Part shown: piece by piece, positions 40,825 through 51,796 of the stretch
Position numbering within the stretch: the first letter of the stretch is position 1
How the letters are laid out: each line of letters opens with the position of its first letter
Assembly (NCBI GenBank): GCA_037044905.1
Contig: JBAOKB010000063.1
Span: 62,001 to 126,000, forward strand
DNA: 64,000 nucleotides
Direction: 5' to 3'
Origin: Hortaea werneckii
Lineage: Eukaryota > Ascomycota > Dothideomycetes > Mycosphaerellales > Teratosphaeriaceae
Notes under the pieces: generated by a model
The model's input: only the letters and a program-made list of their open reading frames with translations
Told to the model about the DNA's origin: nothing
The model's database searches: none
Translations under genes and position numbers: made by a program

Positions 40825-43266
40825 CTACCTCGCATCCCAATCCCCTCCCCTCGGATCCTCCCTCGAACCACTCCAACCTTTCTTCTTCCCCCTCCAATAC
40901 TCCCTCGGCTTCTTGCCCAAAACCGCGAATTTGAACCTCCCTCCCGCCTGAAACCGTCCATAAACCTTCCCCACCAGCCTCCGATCCTCCGACTCCCTCC
41001 GACTGTCCACGTTTTCGAACTCCTTCCCAGGGATCCTGTTCCCCCGCCGCGCATCCCAGACCAAGTGGTCCAGACGCTGCGCCACCTCCGGCCCTTCCAA
41101 CTTGCTGACCAAACCTAATACGAAGCGCGTCTGCTCGAGTGGGAGGTACTTCCTCTCCTGTAGGGGACGGAGGAGACCGGCCTGGACGAGGGAGCGGGAC
41201 AGGAGTTGCGAGAGCGGGGCGCCGCGGTCCTGGAGGAAGCGGTAGCAGTCCCAGACGCGACGGAAGGAGACGCGGGAGGAGGTTTGGGGTTGGGTGGCGT
41301 AGGCGTAGGCGATGAGGTGGACGAGGTCGATGAGAGGGGTGGGCAGGGAGCAGCGGGGGAGGCCGGCGAGGCGGGGGGAGCCGTCGGGATAGTAAGGGGA
41401 TTGGGATTGGGATTGTTGGGAGGGAGAAGTAAGGTTGTTGGTGGTGGTGTCTTCCTGGTGTCCGAAGGGGGTAAAATGGTTTTGAGGGGAAGAAGGAAGG
41501 TTGTTGGCAGTAGTGCCCTCCTGGTGTCCGAAGGGGATGAAGCGGCGGGTTGAAGGAGGCGTGATGTCGGATGGGGTCTTGCGGTTGAGGAGGTAAAAGA
41601 TGCGATCCGGTGTACCGTCGCCTTGTTGGATAAGGCGGAGAGGGAGGTCGGAGCATTCAAGTAAGCTGATGGTAGGGCTGTTTTTGAAGATGAGCCAGGC
41701 GCGTCTGACGGCGCCTGGGTCATCTTGACGTCCAAGGTAGTGGTTAATGAGGTTTGAGGCTATGGCCGGAGGCACATGAAGCTCGGGGTCGAGGGAGAGA
41801 ATGCGGTAAAGCATCCAAAACAAGCCGTCAGCGATGAACGGAAGCTTCGCTTTGAAGACTTCGCAGATTTCTAGTAGGAATTGTTCCAAGGGCATGTCGT
41901 AGCGCGCGAGCACAACAAGCACGTCTCTGAGAGGCTTTTGACTCCAACGATGCTTTCTCTTCAGCCATTGCGAAGTCTCTTCAGCTTCCATCCTCTCAGA
42001 CCGTAGTTTCTTGAAATCCGCATTCAGGCGGCTTGCAAGCTCTATATCCATCCTCGGTCGTCGTTGGAATCGAAAATTCTTGGCCTTTCCCCTCACCACA
42101 GCAGACTCGCCGGATTCGGCATGGGCCGAGTGGGCACATAAATGTGGAACCCAGTAGGTCAAAGCCACTCGAGCGAAATCCTCTTGATTAAGTCTCGCGA
42201 AATGGGAGCTGAGTTGCGACATTCGTAGATGAGGTGAGAAGTACTTGTACACTTCTCTCCAGATCGTGTTATCGTAATGAGAGTCCCTCATGAAGTTACA
42301 AGAGGACAAGAGTAGCAGCCAGCATTCGATCTGAGCGATATCACTGTCGGTCGTCTGAGAGAGGCGGTGATTAACTGCAGTGACGACCTTTAGCCGGGCT
42401 TTGTTTGGGGCAGCTTCGAGTATGGCGACGATAAGTTCGCTGATGTCGGCAGACTCGCTACAACCACGCTGAACGAGAATTGCAGCAGCATCGCCAAGCT
42501 CGTAGCCGGTCAAGGTGCCAAGCTTGGTCTTATGCAGGAGCATCTGTGCCACTGCGCAGAGGGCCTCATCAGAAATCGAGCGCGGACCAAGCCATGACAC
42601 CAATTTTGCGACGTTGCGAGCAGCTGGCTCATCGGCCGCAGAGAGCAGGAAGTCGACGATAGGCCTCATGTGCTCCAACTCAATCACTTTCTGTGCTTCA
42701 AAAGGCGCGAGGATTTCATCAAAAGCTCGAACGCTGGTCTTCGTCAAGTCCCCGGGGGGGATATTCGTTACTGTAATAGGTCCGTCCAGTTCTGGCTTCT
42801 TCCTCTTGCTGGGCGGGCCCGCCCAGGGCCACAGGATGTGTCCATGCTGGCATTCCTGTACCGACTCTGGTACTGCTGCTGCGGCCGGGGGCGGAGGAGG
42901 AGGACCCGCGCCTAATCCTGAATCGTACCATCTCCTACTAGGCGGTTCGTATTTCAGATGTCTCTCTACGTCCTTCTTCGCGCCTCCTCCCCACCCGAAT
43001 AGCGCGCCGAAATCTGGTGCTGGCGGTCCATTAGATGCCGCGGCTGCAGCTAAGCCCATGCGCCTTCTCGCCCTTCTCCTGTGAGCTTCCAGCGGGCCTG
43101 GAACCGTGCTGCCGAATCGTCGGCTCGTCTTGGGCCGCGCATGGTTGTGGTGGTGGTGTGTCAAACGACAAAAGCGGTTGAAGGCATCCGCTAGCAAGTC
43201 GTCGGTGATCCAGAGGGCATTAGGAGTGGTGATGGGCGGAGCCGCAGCTCGGATGCGATTGTGCAT
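40825..43266 (-). CDS. Conserved fungal helical protein, 813 aa, unknown function
   Basis: A single frame from ATG 43266. The N-terminus is Arg/His-rich with RRFGSTVPGPLEAHRRRARRRM, a segment I recall from an uncharacterised Pezizomycotina family. A Pro-rich stretch follows (residues 120-135). Residues 150-560 are mainly amphipathic helices without sharp motifs, possibly a helical-repeat fold. A linker at about 585-625 repeats PFGHQE-TT-NNL twice. The C-terminal part (LSQLLSRSLVQAGLLRPLQ) is helical again and ends very basic (GKKKGWSGSREDPR). The basic start and the head-to-head pairing with a mitochondrial ribosomal gene would suit a mitochondrial protein, but this is inference. Dense GC in 41.1-41.7 kb creates long frames on all strands; these are shadows. 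Confidence 0.75.
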   Translation of the reverse strand: MHNRIRAAAPPITTPNALWITDDLLADAFNRFCRLTHHHHNHARPKTSRRFGSTVPGPLEAHRRRARRRMGLAAAAASNGPPAPDFGALFGWGGGAKKDVERHLKYEPPSRRWYDSGLGAGPPPPPPAAAAVPESVQECQHGHILWPWAGPPSKRKKPELDGPITVTNIPPGDLTKTSVRAFDEILAPFEAQKVIELEHMRPIVDFLLSAADEPAARNVAKLVSWLGPRSISDEALCAVAQMLLHKTKLGTLTGYELGDAAAILVQRGCSESADISELIVAILEAAPNKARLKVVTAVNHRLSQTTDSDIAQIECWLLLLSSCNFMRDSHYDNTIWREVYKYFSPHLRMSQLSSHFARLNQEDFARVALTYWVPHLCAHSAHAESGESAVVRGKAKNFRFQRRPRMDIELASRLNADFKKLRSERMEAEETSQWLKRKHRWSQKPLRDVLVVLARYDMPLEQFLLEICEVFKAKLPFIADGLFWMLYRILSLDPELHVPPAIASNLINHYLGRQDDPGAVRRAWLIFKNSPTISLLECSDLPLRLIQQGDGTPDRIFYLLNRKTPSDITPPSTRRFIPFGHQEGTTANNLPSSPQNHFTPFGHQEDTTTNNLTSPSQQSQSQSPYYPDGSPRLAGLPRCSLPTPLIDLVHLIAYAYATQPQTSSRVSFRRVWDCYRFLQDRGAPLSQLLSRSLVQAGLLRPLQERKYLPLEQTRFVLGLVSKLEGPEVAQRLDHLVWDARRGNRIPGKEFENVDSRRESEDRRLVGKVYGRFQAGGRFKFAVLGKKPREYWRGKKKGWSGSREDPRGGDWDAR

Positions 43267-43500
43267 AACATACGTTAAGCCATCCGCAACAGTATATATG
43301 GACAGAAACTAGGACATAGACAGCGCATGAAAAGTAGGTACTCCGGTACATGGGATCCGGGCATTGGGTGGAGGATGGGGAAGTTGCGCGAGTCGGGGAG
43401 CGGGAGTGCCAAGACCGACTTGCGACGGATGCATTTATGGATGGGATGAAAGTGGAAGCAGGACTGGATGCATGTATTTTAATCCGCCTATCCACCAACA
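43267..43500. promoter_or_regulatory. Bidirectional promoter region
   Basis: Only 234 bp separate the start codons of the 813-aa gene and the uS2m gene, so the two must share control sequence. An ATATA stretch lies near 43295. No other motif is certain. Confidence 0.5.
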
Positions 43501-44948
43501 ATGATAATAAGATCATTACTACTGCGGCATGGTATACAATCACACCTCATGTCAATCACCATCCTGCGCCCACACTAACTCCCCTCCCAGGCCGCCTCGC
43601 TCTCCCTCGAGCCCCATCACCTTCCCATCTCCGCTCCTGGCGCCGCACCCTCACCACCGCCTCCGAAGTCGAAAGCAGCTACACCAACCCGCAGTCCGCT
43701 CAGAACTACATCGCCGGCGGATTAGGCTCCGCGACTAAAGGTCAAGCGGTCCAGAACCTCACTTCCTCTTCCCAACCCCCGACCATAGCCCTGGAAGATG
43801 AGCAGGTCGTCCGCGATTGGGAGTTCTTCCACCACCAGAAGCAACGCACTCAACACCTTGGCAGCGCACTGGAACCCTACTACCGACCACACGAGCTCGT
43901 AGCCAACCCGCCTTCGCCTAAGGACATCACCCTCGAACTGCTCCTCGCCAGCCAGACGCACATCGGCCATGCCACCAGCCTCTGGCATCCCGCCAACGCC
44001 AAGTACATCTTCGGTGTCCGCGGCGAACAAGACCCGATCCACATCATCAGCCTGGACGTGACCGCCGCGCATCTCCGCCGCGCCAGCAAAGTGGTCCGCG
44101 GCGTAACCGAACGCGGCGGCCTCGTCCTCTTCGTCGGCTCCCGCGCAGGCCAATCCCGCAGCGTAGTCCGCGCCGCCGAACTCTCCGGGGGCTGCCACCT
44201 CTTCAGCAAATGGATACCGGGCAGCATCACGAACGGGCAGCAAATCCTCGGCAAATGCCGGAAGAAAGTGGTAGACCAATTCGACACGGAGCAGACGGGG
44301 TTCGAAGAACAACTACACTCCAAAGCCGCGCTGAAGCCGGATCTCGTCGTCTGCCTCAACCCGCTCGAGAACTACGTCCTCCTGCACGAATGCGGACTGA
44401 ACAACATCCCTACCATCGGCATCATCGACACGGATGCGAATCCGACCTGGGTCACGTACCCGATCCCCGCCAACGACGACTCGCTGCGGTCTGTGCAGAT
44501 GATCGCCGGCGTACTGGGCCGCGCGGGACAGGAAGGCCAGCAGATCCGGCGGGACAGTGCGGCGGAGGGCGTGGTCAACTATAGACAGGATCACGGACTT
44601 GAGCCGCCCTCGCGGGAGAGCGATGAGATGAAACAGCGGCGGGAGAAAGAGCAGAGTTTGCTGGCGGGCGCGGACGCGTTTGACGTCTCCGAGGCGGCGT
44701 TGGAGATGGAGGATGAGAGTGCCGGAGTGGAGAAGACGGGGGTGACTGCCGAAACGGTCGCGAATACGGAACGCTTGATGGAAGTGGCGGATGTGGATTT
44801 GGACGCGGGGGCCGTCAGAGGGGTCGAGAAGGGGGATGTGCCGTATGAGGTTGATGCACCGGTGCAGCAGCAGGGAGAGGAGGGAGGACAGGCGAGGCAG
44901 GGGTCGCCGTTTGCTGGCCGTGGAAAGGAGGAGGAGGAGAAGAGATGA
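43501..44948 (+). CDS. MRP4: Mitochondrial small-subunit ribosomal protein uS2m, 462 aa
   Basis: I place the start at ATG 43501 (MIIRSLLLRHG). This gives a 31-nt first exon, a 59-nt intron at 43532-43590 (GTATAC donor, CACTAAC branch, CCCAG acceptor) and exon 2 to TGA 44948. The spliced N-terminus is Arg/Leu/Ser-rich without acidic residues, as a mitochondrial import signal should be. The unspliced frame lacks this. The S2 domain covers about residues 130-380: LLASQTHIGHATSLWHP, YIFGVRGEQDPIHII, RGGLVLFVGSRAGQ, PDLVVCLNPLENYVLLHE and IPTIGIIDTDANPTWVTYPIP. uS2m helps build the head of the mitochondrial small ribosomal subunit. The tail after residue 390 is an acidic fungal extension. Confidence 0.9.
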
Positions 44949-46042
44949 GAAGGTGTTTGCAACAAGTGTTGAGTGACAGCAGAGGATACGGAAGGAGGGC
45001 CGGGGAGGGGCCATCTATAGCCAAAAAAAGAGCGAAAGCCGGAAGGATGGTGGTGAAAAGGGCGTTTATAACCTTTCATTGTCAAGTGTCTTAAGATAAA
45101 AGATAGGATGTGGGCCAAAGGCCGCACAACCTTTGTAAGAATACTGATCTACCTTTGGAGAACCCTTTCCCCTCTGAGGATTCGACTTACAAGGAGACGC
45201 TTTGAATCATCGCTAGAATCAACCCCTCTCTCTGCCCTACAATCGATCAGGCCTTCTCCTCCCCTCCCATCCCCTGCGATCACCCGGAGGATATCGGTGT
45301 AACCAGACCCAGCTCAAAAAAAAAAAAAAAAAAAAAAAAACCCCATGTCTGCATCATGTCTCCCACTATCCCGTGATGGCCACGAGAGAAAACGAAAAAT
45401 CTCATTTCCCTACTGACCGACTCTCCCTCGGGTTTTGGGACTCGAGGAAGTTTACCCAACGACTTCCCCATCCCCTACTACTTGAGGGACCCGTCAAACA
45501 GATTCAGAACAGACTGCCACAAAAAGGAAAAGGAAAAAGAAGGCGAATATCGCCATAAAAGGATCCGTAAGAAATCAAGGTATGAAAGAAACCGGGGGGG
45601 GGGGGGGGGAGGGGGGGCTCGTCCAACTAAAAAAAAACTCCAATCTCCTAATCATTCTCTCCTTCGATCTCACAACTGCATCGATGAAAAAAGCGAGAGA
45701 ACAACTGCACGAAGGAGGATCGTCATTTTGGTTTAAGATAGTAGTAACGATGCCGTCGTGGTCAGAGAAAGAGCCAACCCCTTCCCCCCCTCCCCCCAAG
45801 CCCCATCCCCCTTTCCCCCTTCTAGGGCGAGAATCGTAAATCCCCTCTATCTCATCCATCTCATCCACCCATCTACCGCGAAAGTAGGGGGGAAAAAGCA
45901 AAAGGAAAACGAGAAGATAGCTCCCAGATTCGCTTTTCGTCATCGCTTCAAACCCGTCCGCCTTCCTCAAGTCCTTAAAAATTACAAATCAAGACATCCC
46001 CACCCGCCCGCCCGCCCGCACAGGCTACTGCTGCTTTGCTGT
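44949..46042. other. Convergent intergenic region with homopolymer tracts
   Basis: Tail-to-tail spacer of uS2m and Hpc2. It contains a poly(A) run of more than 20 at about 45316, a poly(G) run at about 45595 and a C-rich tract at about 45785. No gene supported. Confidence 0.6.
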
Positions 46043-48145
46043 CTACTGCGCACTGAAAACCTGCTGCTGGGCCCCAACCCCACTACTAGCCGTATTCGCA
46101 GTACCGGAAGAAACCTGCAAACTAACCGTCCCCCCCGTCGGACCATTAAAAGCCTGCTGCTGCTGCTGCTGCTGTTGTTGTAGCTGTGACTGATGCCCAT
46201 GCAACCCCGCGCCGCCCCCGGAAACCGGAGCCCGAACATGATTCCCGACCCCACCAGCATTCGCCACATTCGCAGCATTCGCAGCAGCCCTCTCCCGCTC
46301 CGCCTTCTCCACCCCCATGCGCTCGCGATCAGCCTTCGTAACCCGCGGTTTCCTAGGCGCGCCGGTTCCGCGGCCGCGACCTCTCGCGCGGGGGGCAGGG
46401 GACGGGGCGTTAGGATCGCGATCTTTCTTCTCGGCGGCGAGACTGGCGTGCGTAGTCCCACTTGCAGCGGCGGTGGCACCACCGCGAGAACCCCTTCCGC
46501 GCCCCCGTCCGCGACCCCGGCCCGAAGTCGGCTGGGATGCGGACTCGACATTGGCGGTTTGGCCTTCGGGGATCAGGGGCCCGGAGTAGACGAAGAAGCC
46601 GTCTTTGGAGACGGCGGCTTGTTCTTGCCATGCGAGCTCGGTGTCGTCGATGAAGTCGTCTTCTTTGTCGTATTCCTCGACTTTCTTCTTGCGCTGGCGC
46701 TGTTTGGGCTTGTTGCTGTTGGTATTGTTGTCTGAGCCGGCTTCCTCGGCGCCTCCCATCCCGCCCATTTCCACATTACTACCGTCGTCCCCGCCACCGG
46801 CCCCGCCGGCGCCGTCGCTGAGATCCACCGACATCGTGTCGTCTAGTGCGGATCCCCCCTCGGCGCCTTCGAGTCGGTTGGCTGCGGCTTGGACTTTGAG
46901 AAGTTGTTCCCTGTGTGCCGCGGCACGGGGGTTAATCGCATCGCGACCGTATTTCTTGGCGATTTCCTGGGCGATGTTGATGGTGTTGCCGCCCATGGGG
47001 TTCAGGGGGATGCGGATGTCGATGTTAACGCCACGCGGGTTCCCGTCGGCTTTGTTGTCTTTGGATGAGGTGGTGCCGCCGAAGAGGTCGTGGCCGGATA
47101 GTAGACCGCTACCTGTGCCTTTAGGGGCGGGAGGTGGGGTTGGCCGGGTAGGTTTAGGAGTAGGTCCTGAGGAAGAGGATTTAGATGCGGCGAGTTTGTT
47201 AGGCTCCGGCTGTGGGGGTTGAAGGGACTTGGTAGGGGCTTGAGCTTCACAGGAGATCATGTCGACGTCCATTGCACCGTCCATGTTGGAAACGGTGTTT
47301 GGTTTGACGTCTTCCATAGGTTGCGGTGACTTGGTTGGAATCTGTGAAGGTGCCGCGAGTGGAGCAGGTAGAGTATTTAAAGGCTCGGGAGATCGGTGTT
47401 GTGAATGAGGCGAATGAGCAAAAGATGATTGCTGTTGCTGCATGTTTGCTTGCGACGAATAGGGTAAATTTGGTGCCGAGGTCTTTGCCGATGTGGCGGG
47501 CGGGTCAATCAGACTGGCAATGGATGGCGAGGCAGATGCACGATTCACCTGTGGCGACGCGGTTGCTGCCTGGGCACTAGTTGACGCGCTGGTAGGTCGG
47601 TACTGTTCCGCGTCCATCATCGCGCCTCGCACGGGATCATATCCGCGCACGTAGGTGTGACCATTGGAAGCTGGCCGTGAAGTTGGTTGGTTTGATGCCG
47701 AGAGCGGTTGGTTGCTGACATGCTGCGGCAAAGGAGATGCAGCAGCCGAACGTGCTGGTTGGGACTGCTGAGAGCCATTCACCATACTGGTCAGTGTCTG
47801 TTGATGGGATTGCTCTTCGGTCTTTTGCTTTTTGCGTGAGGCTGCTGTTCCTGTAGTAGCTTTAGGCTCTCTGGGCTTCCGCGGCTTGGTCGTCTTGGGC
47901 TTGGTTTCGTTGCCATCGGCGCCAGCATCCTTGCGGCGACGTTTAGGCTTTTCAGGCGCAGTATTCGGAGGTGCATTAGGGTTAGTTGTGTGGGCAGGAT
48001 TGTTGTTCGCTGCAAGCGTGGAAGATGGTGTAGATTTGCCACCACTCATTGTAGACCCGCCGCCGCCGGCAGCCACCCTGATTGTATTTGGTGACGGCGG
48101 TGGAGAAAGACTTGAGGAACTGTGTTCGGATGCATCAGCCGCCAT
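46043..48145 (-). CDS. HPC2: Hpc2/ubinuclein-like HIR complex subunit, 700 aa
   Basis: A single frame from ATG 48145 (MAADASEHSSSSLSPPPSP); an acceptor-like ATATAG just upstream means a 5' non-coding or short coding exon is possible. Residues 60-110 are Lys/Arg/Pro-rich (KPKRRRKD, KPRKPREP) and look like nuclear-localisation sequence. The middle is low-complexity Ser/Pro/Gln. NPRGVNIDIRIPLNPMGGNTINIAQEIAKKYG lies near residue 375, and the Hpc2-related (HUN) motif EEYDKEDDFIDDTEL near 495. The C-terminus has RGRGRGRG and a glutamine run near 660. Hpc2 is a subunit of the HIR histone chaperone, which deposits H3/H4 independently of replication and represses histone genes. The HUN motif is diagnostic; the rest is poorly conserved. 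Confidence 0.88.
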   Translation of the reverse strand: MAADASEHSSSSLSPPPSPNTIRVAAGGGGSTMSGGKSTPSSTLAANNNPAHTTNPNAPPNTAPEKPKRRRKDAGADGNETKPKTTKPRKPREPKATTGTAASRKKQKTEEQSHQQTLTSMVNGSQQSQPARSAAASPLPQHVSNQPLSASNQPTSRPASNGHTYVRGYDPVRGAMMDAEQYRPTSASTSAQAATASPQVNRASASPSIASLIDPPATSAKTSAPNLPYSSQANMQQQQSSFAHSPHSQHRSPEPLNTLPAPLAAPSQIPTKSPQPMEDVKPNTVSNMDGAMDVDMISCEAQAPTKSLQPPQPEPNKLAASKSSSSGPTPKPTRPTPPPAPKGTGSGLLSGHDLFGGTTSSKDNKADGNPRGVNIDIRIPLNPMGGNTINIAQEIAKKYGRDAINPRAAAHREQLLKVQAAANRLEGAEGGSALDDTMSVDLSDGAGGAGGGDDGSNVEMGGMGGAEEAGSDNNTNSNKPKQRQRKKKVEEYDKEDDFIDDTELAWQEQAAVSKDGFFVYSGPLIPEGQTANVESASQPTSGRGRGRGRGRGSRGGATAAASGTTHASLAAEKKDRDPNAPSPAPRARGRGRGTGAPRKPRVTKADRERMGVEKAERERAAANAANVANAGGVGNHVRAPVSGGGAGLHGHQSQLQQQQQQQQQAFNGPTGGTVSLQVSSGTANTASSGVGAQQQVFSAQ

Positions 48146-49470
48146 GCGCTCAGCGAAGCCTATATGTGAAGAGAATTAGCAAGTAGGCAGGCAATGGTGG
48201 TTATGCAAGAATGGAAAATACCCGGTGGTGCATTCATGATATGCACTTTCCCAATCGGGCAATGACGACAAGGTTGAAGTTTTGGATATCAGAATTGCGA
48301 CGTAGGGAGGGTGGGCTGTGTCCAGATGCGACAGGGCCAGGGAAGCCAAGTGATGGTCGTGATTGGCTAGGAAGCCAGCACGAGGCAACGCCGAAGAACT
48401 CCGGATTTGAGTGGGAGTCGAGGATGAGGAGGAACGCGGGAGAACAGGCCGCCCAACAGTCGAGAAAGATGTCGAAAACGTCCTTCAAGACGTAAGGAGA
48501 AAGGGGTCGATGTCAGGCAGCGATGGATGCGAAAGGCAAGACGATTTCGATGGAAGGGTGGGCGTGGAGAATGAAAGATGTCGATGTGCGCGGCGATGTT
48601 TGCGACCGTCGCAGCAAGAAAGGCAAAGGAGGGGTGGAAGAAGTGAAAGGGTAGAAAGAGAAGGGACGGGGGCGCATGGGAAGGTAAAAGCGAAGGGAAG
48701 GGCCTTAGGTTGTGAGGCTTTGCAACACGCCAGCAACCGACCAGGCGACCAGAACGAGCGAGCGAACAGAAGACTTCCAGCTTCGGGTGTAGCGGGGCAG
48801 CAAGTGAAGGGGGAAGCGAAGGCCGCCGCACCGACGCCGACGAGAGCAAAGGGAACGGGCGAGACGAGAAAGGGAGGGAGAAGTGGAGGGACGAGTGACG
48901 AAGAGAGGAGGCGGTAGGTGCTTCGCCGTGCATTACCTTAAGGGACGGATTTGCTGAAATCCAACTGGGCGATCGTGCTATTCGTCGCCGCAAGCAACCT
49001 ACCTCACCCTTCTCCAGGCACGCCAACCTTTCACTCTATACCTCCGGAGGTAGGGCTTTGGTCCGCCTATAGACTGTCTCGTCCCTTTCACTGCCAAATC
49101 AGGCCATCGCTCATTGGGCCACTTCGGCTCACTTCAATCGCGATTCAAGCCCCCGGCGTGACGAAACATTCACCACAACTCTCCGTCCCAGGGTAGGGGA
49201 GTGAAGGGAACACCTTCGTCCCCTTGTACGCACTTCTTCGATGCCGGGAGTAATAATAGGTGCATCAAAAGGCTCGGGCCGCCCTTAGCGCCACTGTGAT
49301 CTAGAGTGACTAGCGCGGCGGTCTTGGCATGATCGACTCTGACTCTCGAGCATACTATGTATTCATGTAAGACAGTGTACTTTACATTACTACTTTTCCC
49401 CGACACTTACGATATTCGGTATACCAAAAAACTCTGCTGGACGTCATAGTCTGATAGAGCGAAGGTTATC
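48146..49470. other. Divergent spacer between HPC2 and RPAP1
   Basis: A long minus-strand frame (48367-49026) is Ser/Leu/Pro-rich, has no known domain and looks like GC-driven chance. Expected to hold the leader of HPC2 and both promoters. Confidence 0.5.
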
Positions 49471-50796
49471 ATGATAAAAGGTCAACGATTCGAGCTGAAT
49501 TTGGGCCCGGATGATGAGAGCGATGCCCGTCCCAAAGCGCCACCGGCGGTTTTCCCAGGCGCTTTCGTGACCGACGTGCAAGAACGGCAAGTCAGCCAGC
49601 CCAAGGCTCCTTCGGCACCAACATTGCGTAGCAAGACAGGCTTTCCTGAACACAAGAAACGCAACACGACCAGTCGTTTCCGACAGAAAGCACAAGAAAA
49701 CAAATCTCCTTCAGAAAAGTCTTCGCAGAACGCCGCTCAGGCACATCCAGCCGCGAAGCCATCATCAGGTGACGATGCCAAGCCCAAATCATGGGAAGAA
49801 GACGAAAAGCAAAGAATAGACGATGAAAATCGTCAGAAGCTTGCTGGAATGTCCGAAGCCGAGATCGAAGAGGAAAGGCGCGAATTAATGAACAGCATGA
49901 GCCCGGAGTTCATTCAACGTCTTCTCAAACGATCCAACATCGACAGTGGCAGCAACGAAAGTAATCTACAACCCGAGACGCCACCTCCAGCACAGGAGAA
50001 TCAGAACGAGGCAAAAAAGCCAAAGGAGCCAAAGAAATCCGTCAAATTCGCCGACCCAGAGCCTGCAGCGCCACCTGCCCCATCACAACAGCCAGAAGAC
50101 CCACCGGCCAAAGACGAAAAAGACATGCGATACGTCGACGACGACCCCACGCCCGGCGACAGCATCCACTTCCCGCAACCCGCACAACCACCCGACCTCG
50201 ACCCCAACTCCAGCACCTTCCTATCGGACCTGCACTCGAAATACTTCCCCACCCTACCCGCCGACCCGGACAAACTCTCCTGGATGCAAACCAGCCCCTC
50301 GGACCTGCACTCCTACTCCACCCACGCCACCGCCTTCAACGCGCAAGAAATCCGCTTCGCCTTCACCGGCGAGCTCCTCGCCCCAACAACCTCGCACTCC
50401 ATCCCCGTAACCGCGGGGCTGCACCACCACTCCGCCGCGCCCGCCGCAGCGGGCTACACGATCCCGGAACTGGCGCGGCTGGCGCGCTCCGCGTACGCGG
50501 CGCAGCGCTGCATCGCGTTCCAGACCCTCGGCCGGATCCTGTATCGCTTGGGGAAAGGGGAGTTCGGGAACCCCGGGGAACCTGGGTACGAAGTTACGGG
50601 GACGGAGGATAGTTTGGGGGAGTTGGCGAGGGGGGTTTGGGGCGTTGTGGAGGGGGAGAAGGTGATTGAGGTTTTGGTTGCGGAGAGTGAAGGGGTGGGA
50701 GTGGATGGTGGACGGCATGTGAGTGCGCGGGCGTATGCGACGGAGGCGGTGTGGTTGTGGCGGAAGGGTGGGGGGAGGAGGTGGAAGGCTGCTTAG
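49471..50796 (+). CDS. RBA50: RNA polymerase II-associated protein 1 (RPAP1/Rba50), 441 aa
   Basis: Starts at ATG 49471 (MIKGQRFELNLGPDD) and ends at TAG 50796. The N-terminal RPAP1 motif lies at about residues 125-155: MSEAEIEEERRELMNSMSPEFIQRLLKRSNI. A Pro/Glu/Lys-rich linker follows with KSVKFADPEPA. The C-terminal RPAP1 motif begins about residue 290 (EIRFAFTGELL) and continues through YTIPELARLARSAYAAQRCIAFQTLGRILYRLG. RPAP1/Rba50 acts in the cytosol in assembly of RNA polymerase II, before nuclear import. The length is close to yeast Rba50 and far shorter than animal RPAP1, as usual in fungi. Confidence 0.92.
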   Translation: MIKGQRFELNLGPDDESDARPKAPPAVFPGAFVTDVQERQVSQPKAPSAPTLRSKTGFPEHKKRNTTSRFRQKAQENKSPSEKSSQNAAQAHPAAKPSSGDDAKPKSWEEDEKQRIDDENRQKLAGMSEAEIEEERRELMNSMSPEFIQRLLKRSNIDSGSNESNLQPETPPPAQENQNEAKKPKEPKKSVKFADPEPAAPPAPSQQPEDPPAKDEKDMRYVDDDPTPGDSIHFPQPAQPPDLDPNSSTFLSDLHSKYFPTLPADPDKLSWMQTSPSDLHSYSTHATAFNAQEIRFAFTGELLAPTTSHSIPVTAGLHHHSAAPAAAGYTIPELARLARSAYAAQRCIAFQTLGRILYRLGKGEFGNPGEPGYEVTGTEDSLGELARGVWGVVEGEKVIEVLVAESEGVGVDGGRHVSARAYATEAVWLWRKGGGRRWKAA

Positions 50797-51796
50797 TTTT
50801 TTCTCCTTCTCTCTTGTACAGAGTGGGTTGATGGAGAAAGTGTTCTGCTGGATTGGGGAGAATAGTTGGGTCTGCGAGGAAAGGAGGGGGGTCTAGACAA
50901 GATCTAGCATTTTTTTTCCTTTGATTGGCCCTGGAGAGGATGAAAGGGATTCTGCTTATCGAGCCCGACCGGATTGCGTCGCAAACAGCTCTTGTAATTG
51001 GGGACGGAAAGTCTCCCGCTCTCAAGTCTATCTATTAAGTTGTCCACCTCAAGTCTACCTAGGTAGTCAACAAGCTGCAAATACTGCATCCTCCTCTTCA
51101 GCCCAAGTCTCGAATCCAGAAAAAGGCTTCTAGGTCGACCCACAGCCGCGCAAGTGGTGGCCACCAAGACTCAAGAATCTGGACCCTCAACTCCAAGCAG
51201 CACCAACTAAATGACGGGACACCCTGACGTCCTGAGCACGACTACCCCGAGATGCATATCCACTCTCTCTGAAAAGAATCCCGCCCGACCGCACGTGCTG
51301 CGGGTGAGAAATTCTACCTGTATCCTCTCCGGAGACAAGGCGGCCTGTCGTGGTGAAAAGCCTGTTTGGACCATAACGCTTCGCCTTCCAAAGCACTTCA
51401 AAATGCGACTCTTGACTCGTCTACGCTGTCGGCAAAATTTTTTGCGCTACATCCGCCTCCACTTGCTGTGGTGATCAGGCTCAAAAGTTGGCAGCCGACG
51501 CAAACTATTTGCGGTGAAGCAAGCCGGGTCCCATTGGCGTTGCGATGGTAGGGTAGGTTTTTGGATGTCGTAGGTAGGGCCAGCGCGAGTCTGTAGGGAC
51601 TCGGACTGTACCAGGAATGGAGGTCTCATCGGTTCTTATGCCTCGGAACTCATTGGTGAAAGCGTGGACACATTCGGCGGGAGAGGCATGACTTCAAAGA
51701 CCCATATCCAAGCCAAATATCAGGACGTTTAGGTTTCGTTCTTCCTCTCCAACTTCCTACGCAAGAGAAAGAACCCCCGATCCAAGAAAAAAAAAA
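50797..51796. other. Convergent intergenic region
   Basis: Tail-to-tail spacer of RPAP1 and the rhomboid gene. Short frames only. TACCTACCTA/TAGGTAG words occur near 51055 as elsewhere in the window. Confidence 0.5.

Noticed and set aside
41115..41735. Long overlapping frames of 206 and 278 codons on the same strand as the 813-aa gene
   Set aside because: They are Pro/Ser/Thr-rich products of GC-rich codons read in other frames; the 813-codon frame spans them.
43722..44312. Antisense frame of 196 codons opposite uS2m
   Set aside because: Shadow of a GC-rich coding region; alanine- and glutamate-rich with no independent support.
48367..49026. Minus-strand frame of 219 codons upstream of HPC2
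   Set aside because: Ser/Leu/Pro-rich without domain or splice signals joining it to HPC2; more likely leader and promoter DNA.
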